The notes under the pieces: generated by a model
Told to the model about the DNA's origin: nothing
Database searches by the model: none
What the model saw: only the letters and a program-made list of their open reading frames with translations
Shown: positions 5,574 through 13,538 of the stretch, piece by piece
Position numbering within the stretch: position 1 is the first letter of the stretch
Layout of the letters: the number at the start of each line of letters is the position of its first letter
Position numbers and translations under genes: made by a program
Source: an uncultured Bacteroides sp.
GTDB lineage: Bacteria; Bacteroidota; Bacteroidia; Bacteroidales; UBA11471
Length of the DNA: 13,538 bases
Direction of reading: 5' to 3'
NCBI GenBank assembly: GCA_905210875.1
Contig: CAJLYN010000038.1
Location: 1-13,538, forward strand

Positions 5574-8468
5574 ATGACACCTTTCTTAAAGCAAGTCGCC
5601 GAAACATTCTATGCTACCTACCGCGAAGAGATTCAGGAGATAGCCTTTGTATTTCCCAATCGACGGGCCGGTATCTTTTTCAAAAAATATCTCGCCGAGA
5701 TTATCGACGGGCCTCTCTTCTCTCCGACCGTTACTACGGTTACCGACCTATTTACCCAACTTTCGGCGTTGCAACCGGCCGACCACATCTATCTGCTGTT
5801 CACCCTCTACCGGCACTACGCCGAACTCTATCCGCAGAAAGAAAGTTTCGACGAATTTGTCCCGCTGGGTGAAACGCTTCTCAACGACTTCGACGATGTA
5901 GACAAGTATATGGCCGACGCCCGGCAACTGTTTACCAACATTCACGACCTCAAAGAGATTGATGCCCACTTCGGCAGTCCGCTCACCGAGGAGCAGGTAG
6001 CCTACATTCGCCGCTTCTGGAAAAACTTCATGCCCATAGGCGAAAGCGACAACAAGAGCCATTTTGTCTCGTTGTGGTCAATACTGTACGACCTCTACGA
6101 GCGCTTCCGCCAAGACTTGCGAAACGACGGACTGGGTTACGAGGGTATGATATTCCGCGAAGTTGCCGAGCAAGCCGGAAGCGGTACCATAAAATTGCCC
6201 TACCGACGCATCGTTTTTGTCGGGCTCAATGTCTTGAACCGGGCCGAAGAACAGCTGATGAACGCGTTGAAAAAAAGCGGCATGGCCGATTTCTACTGGG
6301 ACGACAAAGCCCCTACGCTGCAAGATGAATACAACCGGGCCGCCTACTTTCTACGGCCCAATGCCAAAGCCTTTCCATCGCAACTGTCTCTCGCCGAAGA
6401 TAAGGCCGAGCCCACCTTCCCCCGAATTGAACTCATGGGTATTCCCTCGGCCGTGGGGCAGGCCAAGCAGTGCGAAATCATATTGCGGGAACTGCTGAAA
6501 CGCCAGGCCATACCCTCGCCCGAGAAAGCGCTGAACACGGCCATCGTCCTGCCCGACGAGCATCTGCTCCTGCCAATACTCTATGCCATACCCGAGGAGA
6601 TAAATCCCATCAACATCACCATGGGGTATACGCTGGCCAATACTACCGTGGCCGGACTGATAGACATACTCTTCGACCTGCAAAAGCACATACGGCCCGG
6701 CGGAGAGTGCCCCCTCTTCTACCACCGCAACGTGCTCGCGCTGTTGAGCAACCGTTACCTGCAACTGTCGGGGCAAGACGAGGTGAACCGGCTGGCCAGC
6801 GACATTCGCAAGCACAACAAGGTATTTGTCTCGCAAGAAGAACTGGGGGTAACCCCGCTGCTGAAACATATCTTTGCCGATCTGAAAAATGCCGACGAGG
6901 CGTGCGAATACCTGCTCTCGCTGCTGGTCATGCTCCAAAGCGAACTCGACGATGCCGACGAGAAGGCCGAGAATGGCCCCAACAACCTCTCGGTCATAGC
7001 TCTCGAACGCGAATTCATATACCACTATTATCTGGCCGTAAACCGGCTGAAAGGCATCATGCAGGAAAACGGCATCGAAATGAATGTCGCCACATTTTTC
7101 AAACTGCTGAAAAAACTTACTGCCGGCATCGCCATTCCTTTTGAGGGTGAGCCCCTGTCGGGCCTCCAAATCATGGGCGTACTCGAAACCCGCGCACTCG
7201 ACTTCGAAAATGTCATCATACTCTCGATGAACGAAGGCATTTTCCCGGTCAAAAAAGTGGCCCCGTCGCTCATACCCTACAACCTGCGCAAGGGCTTCGA
7301 CCTGTCGACCACGGAACACCAGGACAGCATATATGCCTACTACTTCTACCGGCTGATAAACCGGGCAAAAAACGTGTACCTTCTCTACGATACCCGCACC
7401 GAAGATATGGCCAGCGGCGAGGTGAGCCGCTATGTCTACCAACTGAAATACCACTACCGTCTCCCCATAAACGAGCATATCGTGGGCTACCCCGTCATGG
7501 CCCGGAAGAGCCGTGCCATCACCGTGCCCAAAGACGAGTATGTACAGTCGCAACTCCGTCGCTATTTCAAGGGAGGCGACCGACACCTGTCGGCCAGCGC
7601 CATCAACACCTACATCAACTGTCCGTTGCAGTTCTACCTGAGCTATGTCGAGAATTTCCAGGAAAGCGACGAAGTCGAAGAAGGTATCGATGCCGGAGTC
7701 TTCGGCAGTATCTATCACGGTGTGATGCAGCGCATCTACGACCGCATGACCGGAGTGGTCATACAGGCCGAGGCACTCAAAGCCGCTGAGCGCGACGACA
7801 AGCTCATCACCACCTTCATCGAAGAGGCTTTTGCCGAGAACTACTTCAAGACCAAGCAGCCGAAACCGCTCACCGGGCAGAACTATCTCGTGGGCGAGGT
7901 CATACGCAAGTATGTAAAAAAGACCCTCGCCGTAGACCGCGCATTCACCCCCTTTACCTACCTCACCTCCGAACGGCTCATAAAGCGCGTACACCCGCTC
8001 GGCGACGGCAGGGAGATACAGTTGAAAGGGTTTATCGACCGCATCGACTCCACGGCTGGCAAGATGCGCATCGTCGACTACAAGACGGGAAAAGACAAAA
8101 CCGACTTCAAAAGTATCGAAGAGCTGTTTGACAAGGAGAAGAAAGAGCGGCGCAAAGCCATCATGCAGGTGTGCATGTATGCCATGATGGTTACCGATGA
8201 AGACAGGCCCGAGACGGCTATCATGCCGGCCATTTATCAGGTGCAGGAACTCTTCTCGGCGTCGACATTCGACCCCGGCATCAAAATGGGGTATTCGCCG
8301 CTCGACGACTACGCCACAATCGACCAGCCGTTCCGCCAGGCATTCAACGCCTGCCTGCAAGAGATATTCGACCCTGACACACCGTTCACCCAATCGGTGC
8401 GCATGGGCGACGACGGCCCCTGCGCCTATTGCCCGTTTGCCGCCATCTGCCAGCAGTCGACCACATAA
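5574..8468 (+). CDS. addB: AddB-type PD-(D/E)xK nuclease / helicase-like subunit
   Basis: A 964-residue protein of the AddB/RexB type, one subunit of the AddAB helicase-nuclease that processes double-strand breaks for RecA. The N-terminal region has VFPNRRAGIFF (26-36) where other AddB proteins have a Walker A motif; no GKT/GKS is present, so ATP binding here is doubtful. A superfamily-1-like segment, GVLETRALDFENVIIL, lies at 535-550. The C-terminal nuclease carries His715 (GSIYHGVM), Asp822 (GFIDRID), Asp835 and Lys837 (VDYKTG), and Gln865 with Tyr869 (QVCMY). Cys683, with Cys950, Cys953 and Cys959 near the end, fits the iron-sulfur staple known in AddB. No addA lies in the window; the next gene converges from the other strand. 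ATG 5574 is the first in frame and fits the family N-terminus. GC-rich like the flanking core genes, so native. RecB-like nuclease relatives are the only real alternative. Confidence 0.88.
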   Translation: MTPFLKQVAETFYATYREEIQEIAFVFPNRRAGIFFKKYLAEIIDGPLFSPTVTTVTDLFTQLSALQPADHIYLLFTLYRHYAELYPQKESFDEFVPLGETLLNDFDDVDKYMADARQLFTNIHDLKEIDAHFGSPLTEEQVAYIRRFWKNFMPIGESDNKSHFVSLWSILYDLYERFRQDLRNDGLGYEGMIFREVAEQAGSGTIKLPYRRIVFVGLNVLNRAEEQLMNALKKSGMADFYWDDKAPTLQDEYNRAAYFLRPNAKAFPSQLSLAEDKAEPTFPRIELMGIPSAVGQAKQCEIILRELLKRQAIPSPEKALNTAIVLPDEHLLLPILYAIPEEINPINITMGYTLANTTVAGLIDILFDLQKHIRPGGECPLFYHRNVLALLSNRYLQLSGQDEVNRLASDIRKHNKVFVSQEELGVTPLLKHIFADLKNADEACEYLLSLLVMLQSELDDADEKAENGPNNLSVIALEREFIYHYYLAVNRLKGIMQENGIEMNVATFFKLLKKLTAGIAIPFEGEPLSGLQIMGVLETRALDFENVIILSMNEGIFPVKKVAPSLIPYNLRKGFDLSTTEHQDSIYAYYFYRLINRAKNVYLLYDTRTEDMASGEVSRYVYQLKYHYRLPINEHIVGYPVMARKSRAITVPKDEYVQSQLRRYFKGGDRHLSASAINTYINCPLQFYLSYVENFQESDEVEEGIDAGVFGSIYHGVMQRIYDRMTGVVIQAEALKAAERDDKLITTFIEEAFAENYFKTKQPKPLTGQNYLVGEVIRKYVKKTLAVDRAFTPFTYLTSERLIKRVHPLGDGREIQLKGFIDRIDSTAGKMRIVDYKTGKDKTDFKSIEELFDKEKKERRKAIMQVCMYAMMVTDEDRPETAIMPAIYQVQELFSASTFDPGIKMGYSPLDDYATIDQPFRQAFNACLQEIFDPDTPFTQSVRMGDDGPCAYCPFAAICQQSTT

Positions 8469-8494
8469 AAACGGTATTTATCGATTCCCGTTTT
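8468..8494. terminator. Candidate bidirectional terminator between convergent genes
   Basis: AAAACGG (8468-8474) and CCGTTTT (8488-8494) form a perfect 7-bp stem around a 13-base loop. The A-run precedes and the T-run closes the stem, so it reads as a hairpin with a short U tail on either strand. It sits where addB (stop 8466-8468) and the araC-type gene (stop complement at 8478-8480) converge, and it overlaps the end of the latter's coding region. The stem is short and has only three G:C pairs, so strength is uncertain. Confidence 0.4.
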
Positions 8495-9359
8495 CCTGCT
8501 TGCGGTATTCCATTGGCGACAGATGCATATATTTCTTAAAGAACTTGCAGAACGACGATTGGTCGGCAAACGAAAGCTGCTCGGCAATCTGCTGTACCGA
8601 GAGCTGGTCATCATCGAGATACTTTATCGCCGTGTGTAAAATCTCTTCACAGATTGCCGTGTGAGGAGTTTTTCCATATACCCCTTTGACAATGCGGGTA
8701 AGATGCTTGACCGATATACACAACTTATCGGCATAAAACATTGTATTATGCTCACAATGTGCATATTGTTGCACAAGTTTCATAAATTCCATCGTCAGGA
8801 ACTCCTGCTTGCTCACCACATAACGTTGCATCTCCTCTTTCTCACGTGTATACAGAATGTTACCCAATTCGCACATGAAACAAAGGAAATAATAATACAC
8901 AAGCTCTACCCGGTAACAATGGCGCAAGTTGGCCAGTGTCCCGGACAGCAAAGAGAGCCCCTGCTCCACCACTTTACATTCTTCGGGAGTAAACGACATC
9001 ACGGGAGAGTGCATCGTCTTCATCAGGTGGTCTTCGGGTTCCAGTCGTTTGTTTTTCAGACACTCTCTGGCAAATTCATAATTAATCAACAGACAATGTG
9101 CAACCAGGTCGCGACTCAGGTCAACCAGCGTAACAGGCAACCTTTCCAACAACGCGTCGACAAACGAACCGCTTTTTATCTCCTGCAACGCACCACCAAT
9201 CTGCAACAGCAAACTTCCCCGACTCACCAGGATAAACATTCGGCATCCCTCAATCTGACAATTCTTCAACCGGGCCAGGTCGACGGCCGACAATAACAAC
9301 AATCTGTCGGGCAAAAATTGCGACGGCGAAAACATCGGGAACAATTCCTTTATGTCCAT
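8478..9359 (-). CDS. AraC-family transcriptional regulator
   Basis: A 293-residue regulator. I start it at the ATG complementary to 9357-9359 (MDIKELFPMF). The frame stays open upstream to 9614, but those residues would be encoded by the promoter region and look non-coding. Residues about 20-110 match the place and length of a cupin-like effector domain. The AraC DNA-binding domain occupies about 190-288, with helix-turn-helix 1 around 207-228 (YADKLCISVKHLTRIVK) and helix-turn-helix 2 around 254-280 (VQQIAEQLSFADQSSFCKFF). The final SPMEYRK matches the usual family ending. It is divergent from the RND efflux genes with 193 bases between the start codons, the classic layout for a local regulator. 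Three CAATATG sites lie in that gap, one overlapping its own predicted -33 region, so autoregulation is plausible. The effector is unknown. Confidence 0.93.
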   Translation of the reverse strand: MDIKELFPMFSPSQFLPDRLLLLSAVDLARLKNCQIEGCRMFILVSRGSLLLQIGGALQEIKSGSFVDALLERLPVTLVDLSRDLVAHCLLINYEFARECLKNKRLEPEDHLMKTMHSPVMSFTPEECKVVEQGLSLLSGTLANLRHCYRVELVYYYFLCFMCELGNILYTREKEEMQRYVVSKQEFLTMEFMKLVQQYAHCEHNTMFYADKLCISVKHLTRIVKGVYGKTPHTAICEEILHTAIKYLDDDQLSVQQIAEQLSFADQSSFCKFFKKYMHLSPMEYRKQENGNR

Positions 9360-9379
9360 CTTTTTTCTGAATTTGCAAG

Positions 9380-9387
9380 CAAAGATA
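9380..9387 (-). promoter_or_regulatory. -7 box of the araC-type gene promoter
   Basis: On the - strand this reads TATCTTTG, an exact match to the Bacteroides -7 consensus TAnnTTTG. A possible -33 element, ATTG on the - strand (complement of 9410-9413), lies 22 bases upstream, slightly longer than usual. The predicted transcript would have a leader of only about 15 bases before the start codon at 9359. Confidence 0.55.
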
Positions 9388-9407
9388 AAACTACCATGTC
9401 TTAAATG

Positions 9408-9469
9408 AACAATATGATGCGAAAAATAGACATATTGTTTCATAAATAAAACTAATGGTGAGCAATATG
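9408..9469. promoter_or_regulatory. Three-site CAATATG operator array
   Basis: CAATATG occurs at 9410-9416, inverted as CATATTG at 9431-9437, and direct again at 9463-9469. Centre-to-centre spacings are 21 and 32 bases, close to two and three helical turns, so all three would lie on roughly the same face of the DNA. The first two form a longer inverted repeat, AACAATATG / CATATTGTT. Sites one and three share TGAACAATATG and TGAGCAATATG. The array lies between two divergent promoters, and site one overlaps the predicted -33 region of the regulator gene. AraC-type binding is the natural inference. Confidence 0.55.
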
Positions 9470-9495
9470 GACAAATGTATGTGCCTTTTATACAA

Positions 9496-9525
9496 ATTGA
9501 CTTCATCTCATTGTTTCTACTTTCG
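9496..9525 (+). promoter_or_regulatory. Candidate promoter of the efflux operon
   Basis: ATTG (9496-9499) and TACTTTCG (9518-9525) are separated by 18 bases. They match the Bacteroides elements TTTG and TAnnTTTG with one mismatch each. Transcription would begin about 20 bases before the adaptor start codon at 9553. The nearest CAATATG site ends 26 bases upstream of the -33 element, a reasonable place for an activator. Confidence 0.4.
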
Positions 9526-9552
9526 CCACAGATATTAATTAAATTAAGAAAA

Positions 9553-10641
9553 ATGAGACTCAAAAACAGTATTGCACTCGGACTTTTTCTCGCTTTGGTA
9601 TGTCCGGCCTGCAAACAAAACAGAAACGTACAACAAGGAGCGGGTAACGACTATCCGCTGTTGACACTGACACGTGAAGACCGAAAGCTGTCGGTCAAAT
9701 ATTCGGCTGTCATTGAAGGTAAGCAAGACGTGGAAATACGGCCGCAAGTATCGGGCTTCATTACCGATGTACGGGTAAAAGAAGGTGCGTATGTAAACAA
9801 AGGCGACATTCTCTTTGTCATCGATCAGGTTCCCTATCAGGCTGCGTTACAGAAAGCCGAAGCCAACCTGGCCATCGCACGGCAGACATTGGAAGGGAAA
9901 CAACTGCTACACGACGAAAAAGTCGTTTCAGACTTTGAACTGCGTACCGCCGAAAACAATTACCGAACGGCCTGCGCCTCATTATTACAAGCTCAGGCCG
10001 AAAAACGAGACGCCGAAAACAACCTCTCATATACCGAAGTGCGAAGTCCGGTAAACGGGTATGCAGGTATGACCAATTTCCGTGTCGGTGCCCTGGTAAG
10101 TTCGTCGATGAGTGATCCGCTCATTCGGGTATCAGACAATTCCCAGATGTATGTCTACTTCTCCATGTCGGAGAAACAGATACTTTCCTTGACCGCCCGA
10201 TATGGCTCTCTGGACAAAGCCCTGGAAGCTTTTCCTGCCATATCGTTGGAGCTGAACGACGGATCGACCTACGAACGTGAAGGGAAAATCGATGTCATAA
10301 GTGGCATCATAGACAAAACGACAGGCAGTGTGAGTCTGCGCGCCGTATTTGACAACCCCGACCGTCGGTTGTTGAGCGGGGGTGCAGCCAACGTAATCAT
10401 ACCTTACGACAAGACCGATTGTCTCGTTATTCCGCAGGGTGGTACCTACGAGATTCAAGACCGCATCTTTGCCTATAAAGTGGTAGACGGGAAAGCGGTA
10501 TCCACCCCCATAGAAGTTTTCAGCATCAACAATGGGACCGAATACATTGTCGAAAATGGCTTGCAAGAAGGCGATGTCATTGTGTCAGAAGGTGCCGGTT
10601 TACTCAAAGACGGGACCATAGTGGCTACCGTAAAAGAATAG
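9553..10641 (+). CDS. RND efflux periplasmic adaptor lipoprotein
   Basis: A 362-residue membrane-fusion protein of the AcrA/MexA type that links an inner-membrane RND pump to an outer-membrane channel. I start it at ATG 9553; the frame extends to an ATG at 9475, but that region contains the predicted promoter. The N-terminus (MRLKN, then IALGLFLALVCPAC) is a lipoprotein signal with Cys20 as the likely lipidated residue. Order of domains: first lipoyl half about 57-93 (IRPQVSGFITDVRVKEGAYV), coiled-coil hairpin about 95-158, second lipoyl half about 160-195 (VRSPVNGYAG), beta-barrel about 198-265, membrane-proximal domain about 280-360. Length is normal for the family. The RND gene begins 12 bases after the stop, so the two are co-transcribed. 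The start region is A-rich without a Shine-Dalgarno match. Substrates cannot be told from sequence. Confidence 0.95.
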   Translation: MRLKNSIALGLFLALVCPACKQNRNVQQGAGNDYPLLTLTREDRKLSVKYSAVIEGKQDVEIRPQVSGFITDVRVKEGAYVNKGDILFVIDQVPYQAALQKAEANLAIARQTLEGKQLLHDEKVVSDFELRTAENNYRTACASLLQAQAEKRDAENNLSYTEVRSPVNGYAGMTNFRVGALVSSSMSDPLIRVSDNSQMYVYFSMSEKQILSLTARYGSLDKALEAFPAISLELNDGSTYEREGKIDVISGIIDKTTGSVSLRAVFDNPDRRLLSGGAANVIIPYDKTDCLVIPQGGTYEIQDRIFAYKVVDGKAVSTPIEVFSINNGTEYIVENGLQEGDVIVSEGAGLLKDGTIVATVKE

Positions 10642-10645
10642 GAGG
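10640..10645 (+). promoter_or_regulatory. Strong Shine-Dalgarno of the RND pump gene
   Basis: AGGAGG ends 8 bases before the ATG at 10654 and overlaps the adaptor stop codon TAG (10639-10641). The other starts in this window lack such a match, as is usual in Bacteroidetes. It supports the chosen start and hints at coupling with the adaptor. Confidence 0.6.
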
Positions 10646-10653
10646 AACGACTT

Positions 10654-13538
10654 ATGAAACTGCAATATTTCATCGACAGACCGATATTATCGATTGTCAT
10701 TTCGGTCGTCATACTTGTAGCCGGATTAATCGGACTGAATGCCCTGCCGGTAGAACAGTATCCCGACATCGCTCCACCTACTATTCGTGTCTCGGCCACA
10801 TACAGCGGTGCCAATGCCGAAACGGTCCAGAAAAGTGTTATCGTCCCTCTTGAAGAGGCCATCAACGGCGTTGAAAACATGACCTACATGACCTCGACCG
10901 CCAGCAACACGGGTAGCGCCGAAATTACTGTCTATTTCAAGCAAGGCAGCGACCCCGATATGGCAGCCGGCAACGTTCAGAACAAGGTATCGACAGCCAC
11001 CTCTCTCCTACCGGCCGAAGTTACAAAAGTGGGCGTTACGACGATGAAACGGCAAAGTAGCATGCTGAAAATATTCGGACTTTACAGCCCGAACGGCACT
11101 TACGACGAGACCTTTCTCACCAACTATCTCAACATCAATATCAAACCTCAGATTCAACGCATCTCGGGTGTGGGCGAGGTCAACGTCATGGGAGGAGACT
11201 ACGCCATGCGCATCTGGCTCAAACCCGATGTCATGGCTCAATATGAGCTGGAACCCGGCGACATAGAGACAGCACTCTCCCATCAAAACATTGAAGCCTC
11301 GACAGGCTCTATCGGAGAAGACTCCAAAAACGTCTATCAATACACGTTGAAATACCGTGGACGGCTGGAAACCGAAGAAGAATTTGAAGAAATCGTCATC
11401 AAAGCCTACGACGACGGACGTGTTCTGAAACTGAAAGATATTGCCACCGTAGAACTGGGCTCCCAAAGCTACACCTATACCGGCAGCATAAACGGCCGAC
11501 CGGGAACCACATGTATGATAAATCAGACGGCAGGGACCAACGCCAACGAAATCATTACCGAAATCGACAAATACCTCAGCGAGTTGAAAGAGACCCTCCC
11601 CAAAGACATGGAAATTGCCGAACTGATGAGTACCAAAGATTTTCTCGATGCTTCCATAAATGAAGTCATCAAGACTCTGCTCGAAGCAATATTCCTTGTC
11701 GTACTGGTCGTCTACTTCTTTTTGCAGAATCCTCGGTCGACGCTGATTCCCACCATAAGCATATTTGTCTCTCTGATAGGAACCTTTCCCTTTTTGTATA
11801 TGGCAGGGTTCAGTATCAATCTCTTGACCCTCTTTGCACTTGTGCTGGCCATCGGAACCATCGTCGATGATGCCATTATTGTGGTAGAAGCCGTTCAGGT
11901 GCGATTCGACGAAGGCTACCAGTCGCCCTACAAAGCCTCTATAAGTGCCATGAGTGGCATCTCTTCGGCCATTGTTACGTCGACACTTGTATTTATGGCC
12001 GTATTCGTCCCGGTGTCGTTCATGGGTGGGACTTCGGGAGTTTTCTACACCCAGTTCGGCATTACCATGTCCGTAGCCGTCGGCATCTCGGCCATCAATG
12101 CTCTTACGCTCTCACCTGCCCTTTGTGCCTTGATACTTCGGCCGAACGAGATTCTGGTCGATGGGAAGAAACCCGAATTTTCTACACGGTTCAGATTGGC
12201 ATTCGATTCAGCATTCAAGCGTATCGTATTAAAATATAAAAGTGGTGCCAAATTCTTCATCAAGCGGAAATGGTTGGCCTGGGATGCCTTTGCCATCGCT
12301 GTTGCAGGGCTGTTTTACTTGATGAATACGACCAAAACCAGTCTAGTACCATCGGAAGATACCGGATCTATCTTTATCAGTCTGGATGCAGCAGCCGGGA
12401 ACACTTTGGCCGAAACATCTGAAATTATGGATCAAGTAGTGAAAGAATTACAAGAAATTCCGCAAATCGATAATTCCAGCATGGTGGCCGGATTCGGTAT
12501 GGGTTCGGGCAACGGGTCTTCACACGGTATGTTTATCATCAAATTGAAACATTGGGACGAACGGCAAGACGAGAAAAGTAGTGTTGATGCTATTTCGGCC
12601 GAAATTTACCGAAGGACTTCTCACATCAAGAATGCCAACATATTCGTTTTCTCTCCACCTATGATTGCCGGCTACGGTACAGGAAACAGTTTTGAGCTTT
12701 ACCTGCAAGACCGTTCGGGAAAAGGTATTGACGCATTAAGTCAAGTAACGAATCATTTTTTAGAAGAATTAAACAAACGTCCCGAGGTGCAAATGGCCTA
12801 TACGTCGTTCAGTGCAAAATTCCCGCAATACCGGGTTGATGTCGACGAAGCACAATGCCAGCGGGCCGGAATAACTACGGAAAGTGTTCTCGATGTGCTT
12901 TCGGGCTATTTGGGCAGCATCTACGCCTCAAACTTCAACCGTTTTACCAAACTTTACAGAGTAATTATCCAGGCTCCGTCGGAAAGTCGCGAGAACATAC
13001 AATCGTTGGACAACATCTACATCAAGACCAGTGGCGGAATGGCACCCATCAGCCAGTTTGTCAAACTGACAAAAACATACGGAGCCGAATTATTAACGAG
13101 ATTCAACATGTTCTCGTCTATCAACGTAATGGGTATGCCGGCCGACGGTTACAGCTCGGGCGATATTATCAACGCCGTAAAAGAAGTTGCCGCCGAAACG
13201 CTCCCGACCGGATACGGATATGAGTTCTCGGGTATGACCCGTGAAGAAGAAGAGATGGCCGAATCGCACGACACGATTATCATTTACGGCGTATGTATCC
13301 TATTTATTTACCTGATACTTTGTGCCTTGTACGAGAGTCTCTTTATTCCTATGGCCGTGATTCTCTCTGTTCCTTTCGGACTTATGGGAAGTTTCTTGTT
13401 TGCCCGTATGTGGGGTATTGAAAATAATATCTACCTGCAGACAGGTCTTATCATGCTCATCGGGTTACTCTCTAAAACCGCCATATTGCTGACAGAGTAT
13501 GCCACCGAACGCCGCAAGGAGGGTATGTCGCTGATACA
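10654..13538 (+). CDS. AcrB-type (HAE1) RND multidrug efflux transporter, 3' end missing
   Basis: The first 961 residues of an inner-membrane proton-driven pump; the family is about 1,040-1,050 residues, so roughly 80-90 C-terminal residues lie beyond the window. The frame has no interruption. TM1 is about 10-30, followed by the first periplasmic porter loop (about 35-335), TM2-TM6 (about 340-530), TM7 near WLAWDAFAIAVAG, the second porter loop, and TM8 onward from IIIYGVCILFIYLILCALYE. The proton-relay residues are present: Asp405-Asp406 in GTIVDDAIIVVEAV and Lys941 in GLLSKTAILLTEYA, matching AcrB Asp407-Asp408 and Lys940. SFMGGTSGVFYTQF after TM5 also fits the family. It follows the adaptor gene by 12 bases; an outer-membrane channel gene would be expected next, outside the window. 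HAE1 (drug/amphiphile) rather than metal efflux is favoured by these motifs. Confidence 0.97.
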   Translation, partial: MKLQYFIDRPILSIVISVVILVAGLIGLNALPVEQYPDIAPPTIRVSATYSGANAETVQKSVIVPLEEAINGVENMTYMTSTASNTGSAEITVYFKQGSDPDMAAGNVQNKVSTATSLLPAEVTKVGVTTMKRQSSMLKIFGLYSPNGTYDETFLTNYLNINIKPQIQRISGVGEVNVMGGDYAMRIWLKPDVMAQYELEPGDIETALSHQNIEASTGSIGEDSKNVYQYTLKYRGRLETEEEFEEIVIKAYDDGRVLKLKDIATVELGSQSYTYTGSINGRPGTTCMINQTAGTNANEIITEIDKYLSELKETLPKDMEIAELMSTKDFLDASINEVIKTLLEAIFLVVLVVYFFLQNPRSTLIPTISIFVSLIGTFPFLYMAGFSINLLTLFALVLAIGTIVDDAIIVVEAVQVRFDEGYQSPYKASISAMSGISSAIVTSTLVFMAVFVPVSFMGGTSGVFYTQFGITMSVAVGISAINALTLSPALCALILRPNEILVDGKKPEFSTRFRLAFDSAFKRIVLKYKSGAKFFIKRKWLAWDAFAIAVAGLFYLMNTTKTSLVPSEDTGSIFISLDAAAGNTLAETSEIMDQVVKELQEIPQIDNSSMVAGFGMGSGNGSSHGMFIIKLKHWDERQDEKSSVDAISAEIYRRTSHIKNANIFVFSPPMIAGYGTGNSFELYLQDRSGKGIDALSQVTNHFLEELNKRPEVQMAYTSFSAKFPQYRVDVDEAQCQRAGITTESVLDVLSGYLGSIYASNFNRFTKLYRVIIQAPSESRENIQSLDNIYIKTSGGMAPISQFVKLTKTYGAELLTRFNMFSSINVMGMPADGYSSGDIINAVKEVAAETLPTGYGYEFSGMTREEEEMAESHDTIIIYGVCILFIYLILCALYESLFIPMAVILSVPFGLMGSFLFARMWGIENNIYLQTGLIMLIGLLSKTAILLTEYATERRKEGMSLI

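Noticed and set aside
6351..8393. 680-codon open frame on the - strand inside addB
   Set aside because: The + frame holds all AddB nuclease and cysteine motifs, while the antisense translation resembles nothing and mirrors the codon pattern of addB.
9475..9552. Upstream ATG at 9475 as the adaptor start
   Set aside because: The extra 26 residues would precede the lipoprotein signal and cover the predicted promoter. ATG 9553 gives a normal lipoprotein N-terminus.
9360..9614. N-terminal extension of the AraC-type regulator
   Set aside because: The open frame continues upstream, but it would be encoded by the promoter, the operator array and the start of the adaptor gene. The family-like sequence begins at MDIKEL.
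1..13538. CRISPR array, retron, tRNA, rRNA or insertion sequence
   Set aside because: I found no regularly spaced repeats, reverse transcriptase, transposase or recognisable stable RNA in either strand.

Overview
The window looks like chromosomal DNA of a gut-type Bacteroidales bacterium. This rests on the gene content: a Bacteroidetes-style GH2 enzyme with a C-terminal DUF4982/discoidin-like region, an AddB-type nuclease lacking a clear Walker A motif, and a lipoprotein-type RND adaptor. A Bacteroides-type -7 box (TATCTTTG) and mostly A-rich, Shine-Dalgarno-poor start regions agree. I cannot fix the genus.

Region 1 (1-3932, + strand) is a sugar-acid catabolic pair. The 3' part of uxuA (mannonate dehydratase) is followed 4 bases later by a secreted GH2 enzyme. 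The pairing suggests the GH2 enzyme releases a uronic acid outside the cytoplasm and UxuA acts further down the uronate pathway. The GH2 protein keeps the expected nucleophile Glu but has Lys where the general acid/base Glu normally sits.

Region 2 (about 3933-5573, + strand) is an AT-rich island between GC-richer genes. It holds one recognisable gene, a 365-residue CoiA-like protein with a Cys/His N-terminal cluster, a PD-(D/E)xK-like nuclease core and a second C-terminal Cys cluster. Upstream are a long bulged hairpin and what may be an eroded gene remnant. The island was probably acquired horizontally. It ends just before addB.

Region 3 (5574-8468, + strand) is addB, a recombination-repair nuclease/helicase-like subunit with its C-terminal nuclease and four iron-sulfur cysteines. 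No addA is in the window. A 33-base imperfect palindrome lies immediately before its start codon. addB converges with the next gene, and an inverted repeat between them may be a two-way terminator.

Region 4 (8478-13538) is a drug-efflux module: an AraC-family regulator on the - strand, divergent from a membrane-fusion lipoprotein and an AcrB-type RND pump that runs off the window end. The divergent intergenic region has a candidate promoter in each direction and three copies of CAATATG (one inverted), spaced about two and three helical turns apart. These are a likely binding array for the regulator.

No rRNA, tRNA, CRISPR array or insertion sequence was seen.
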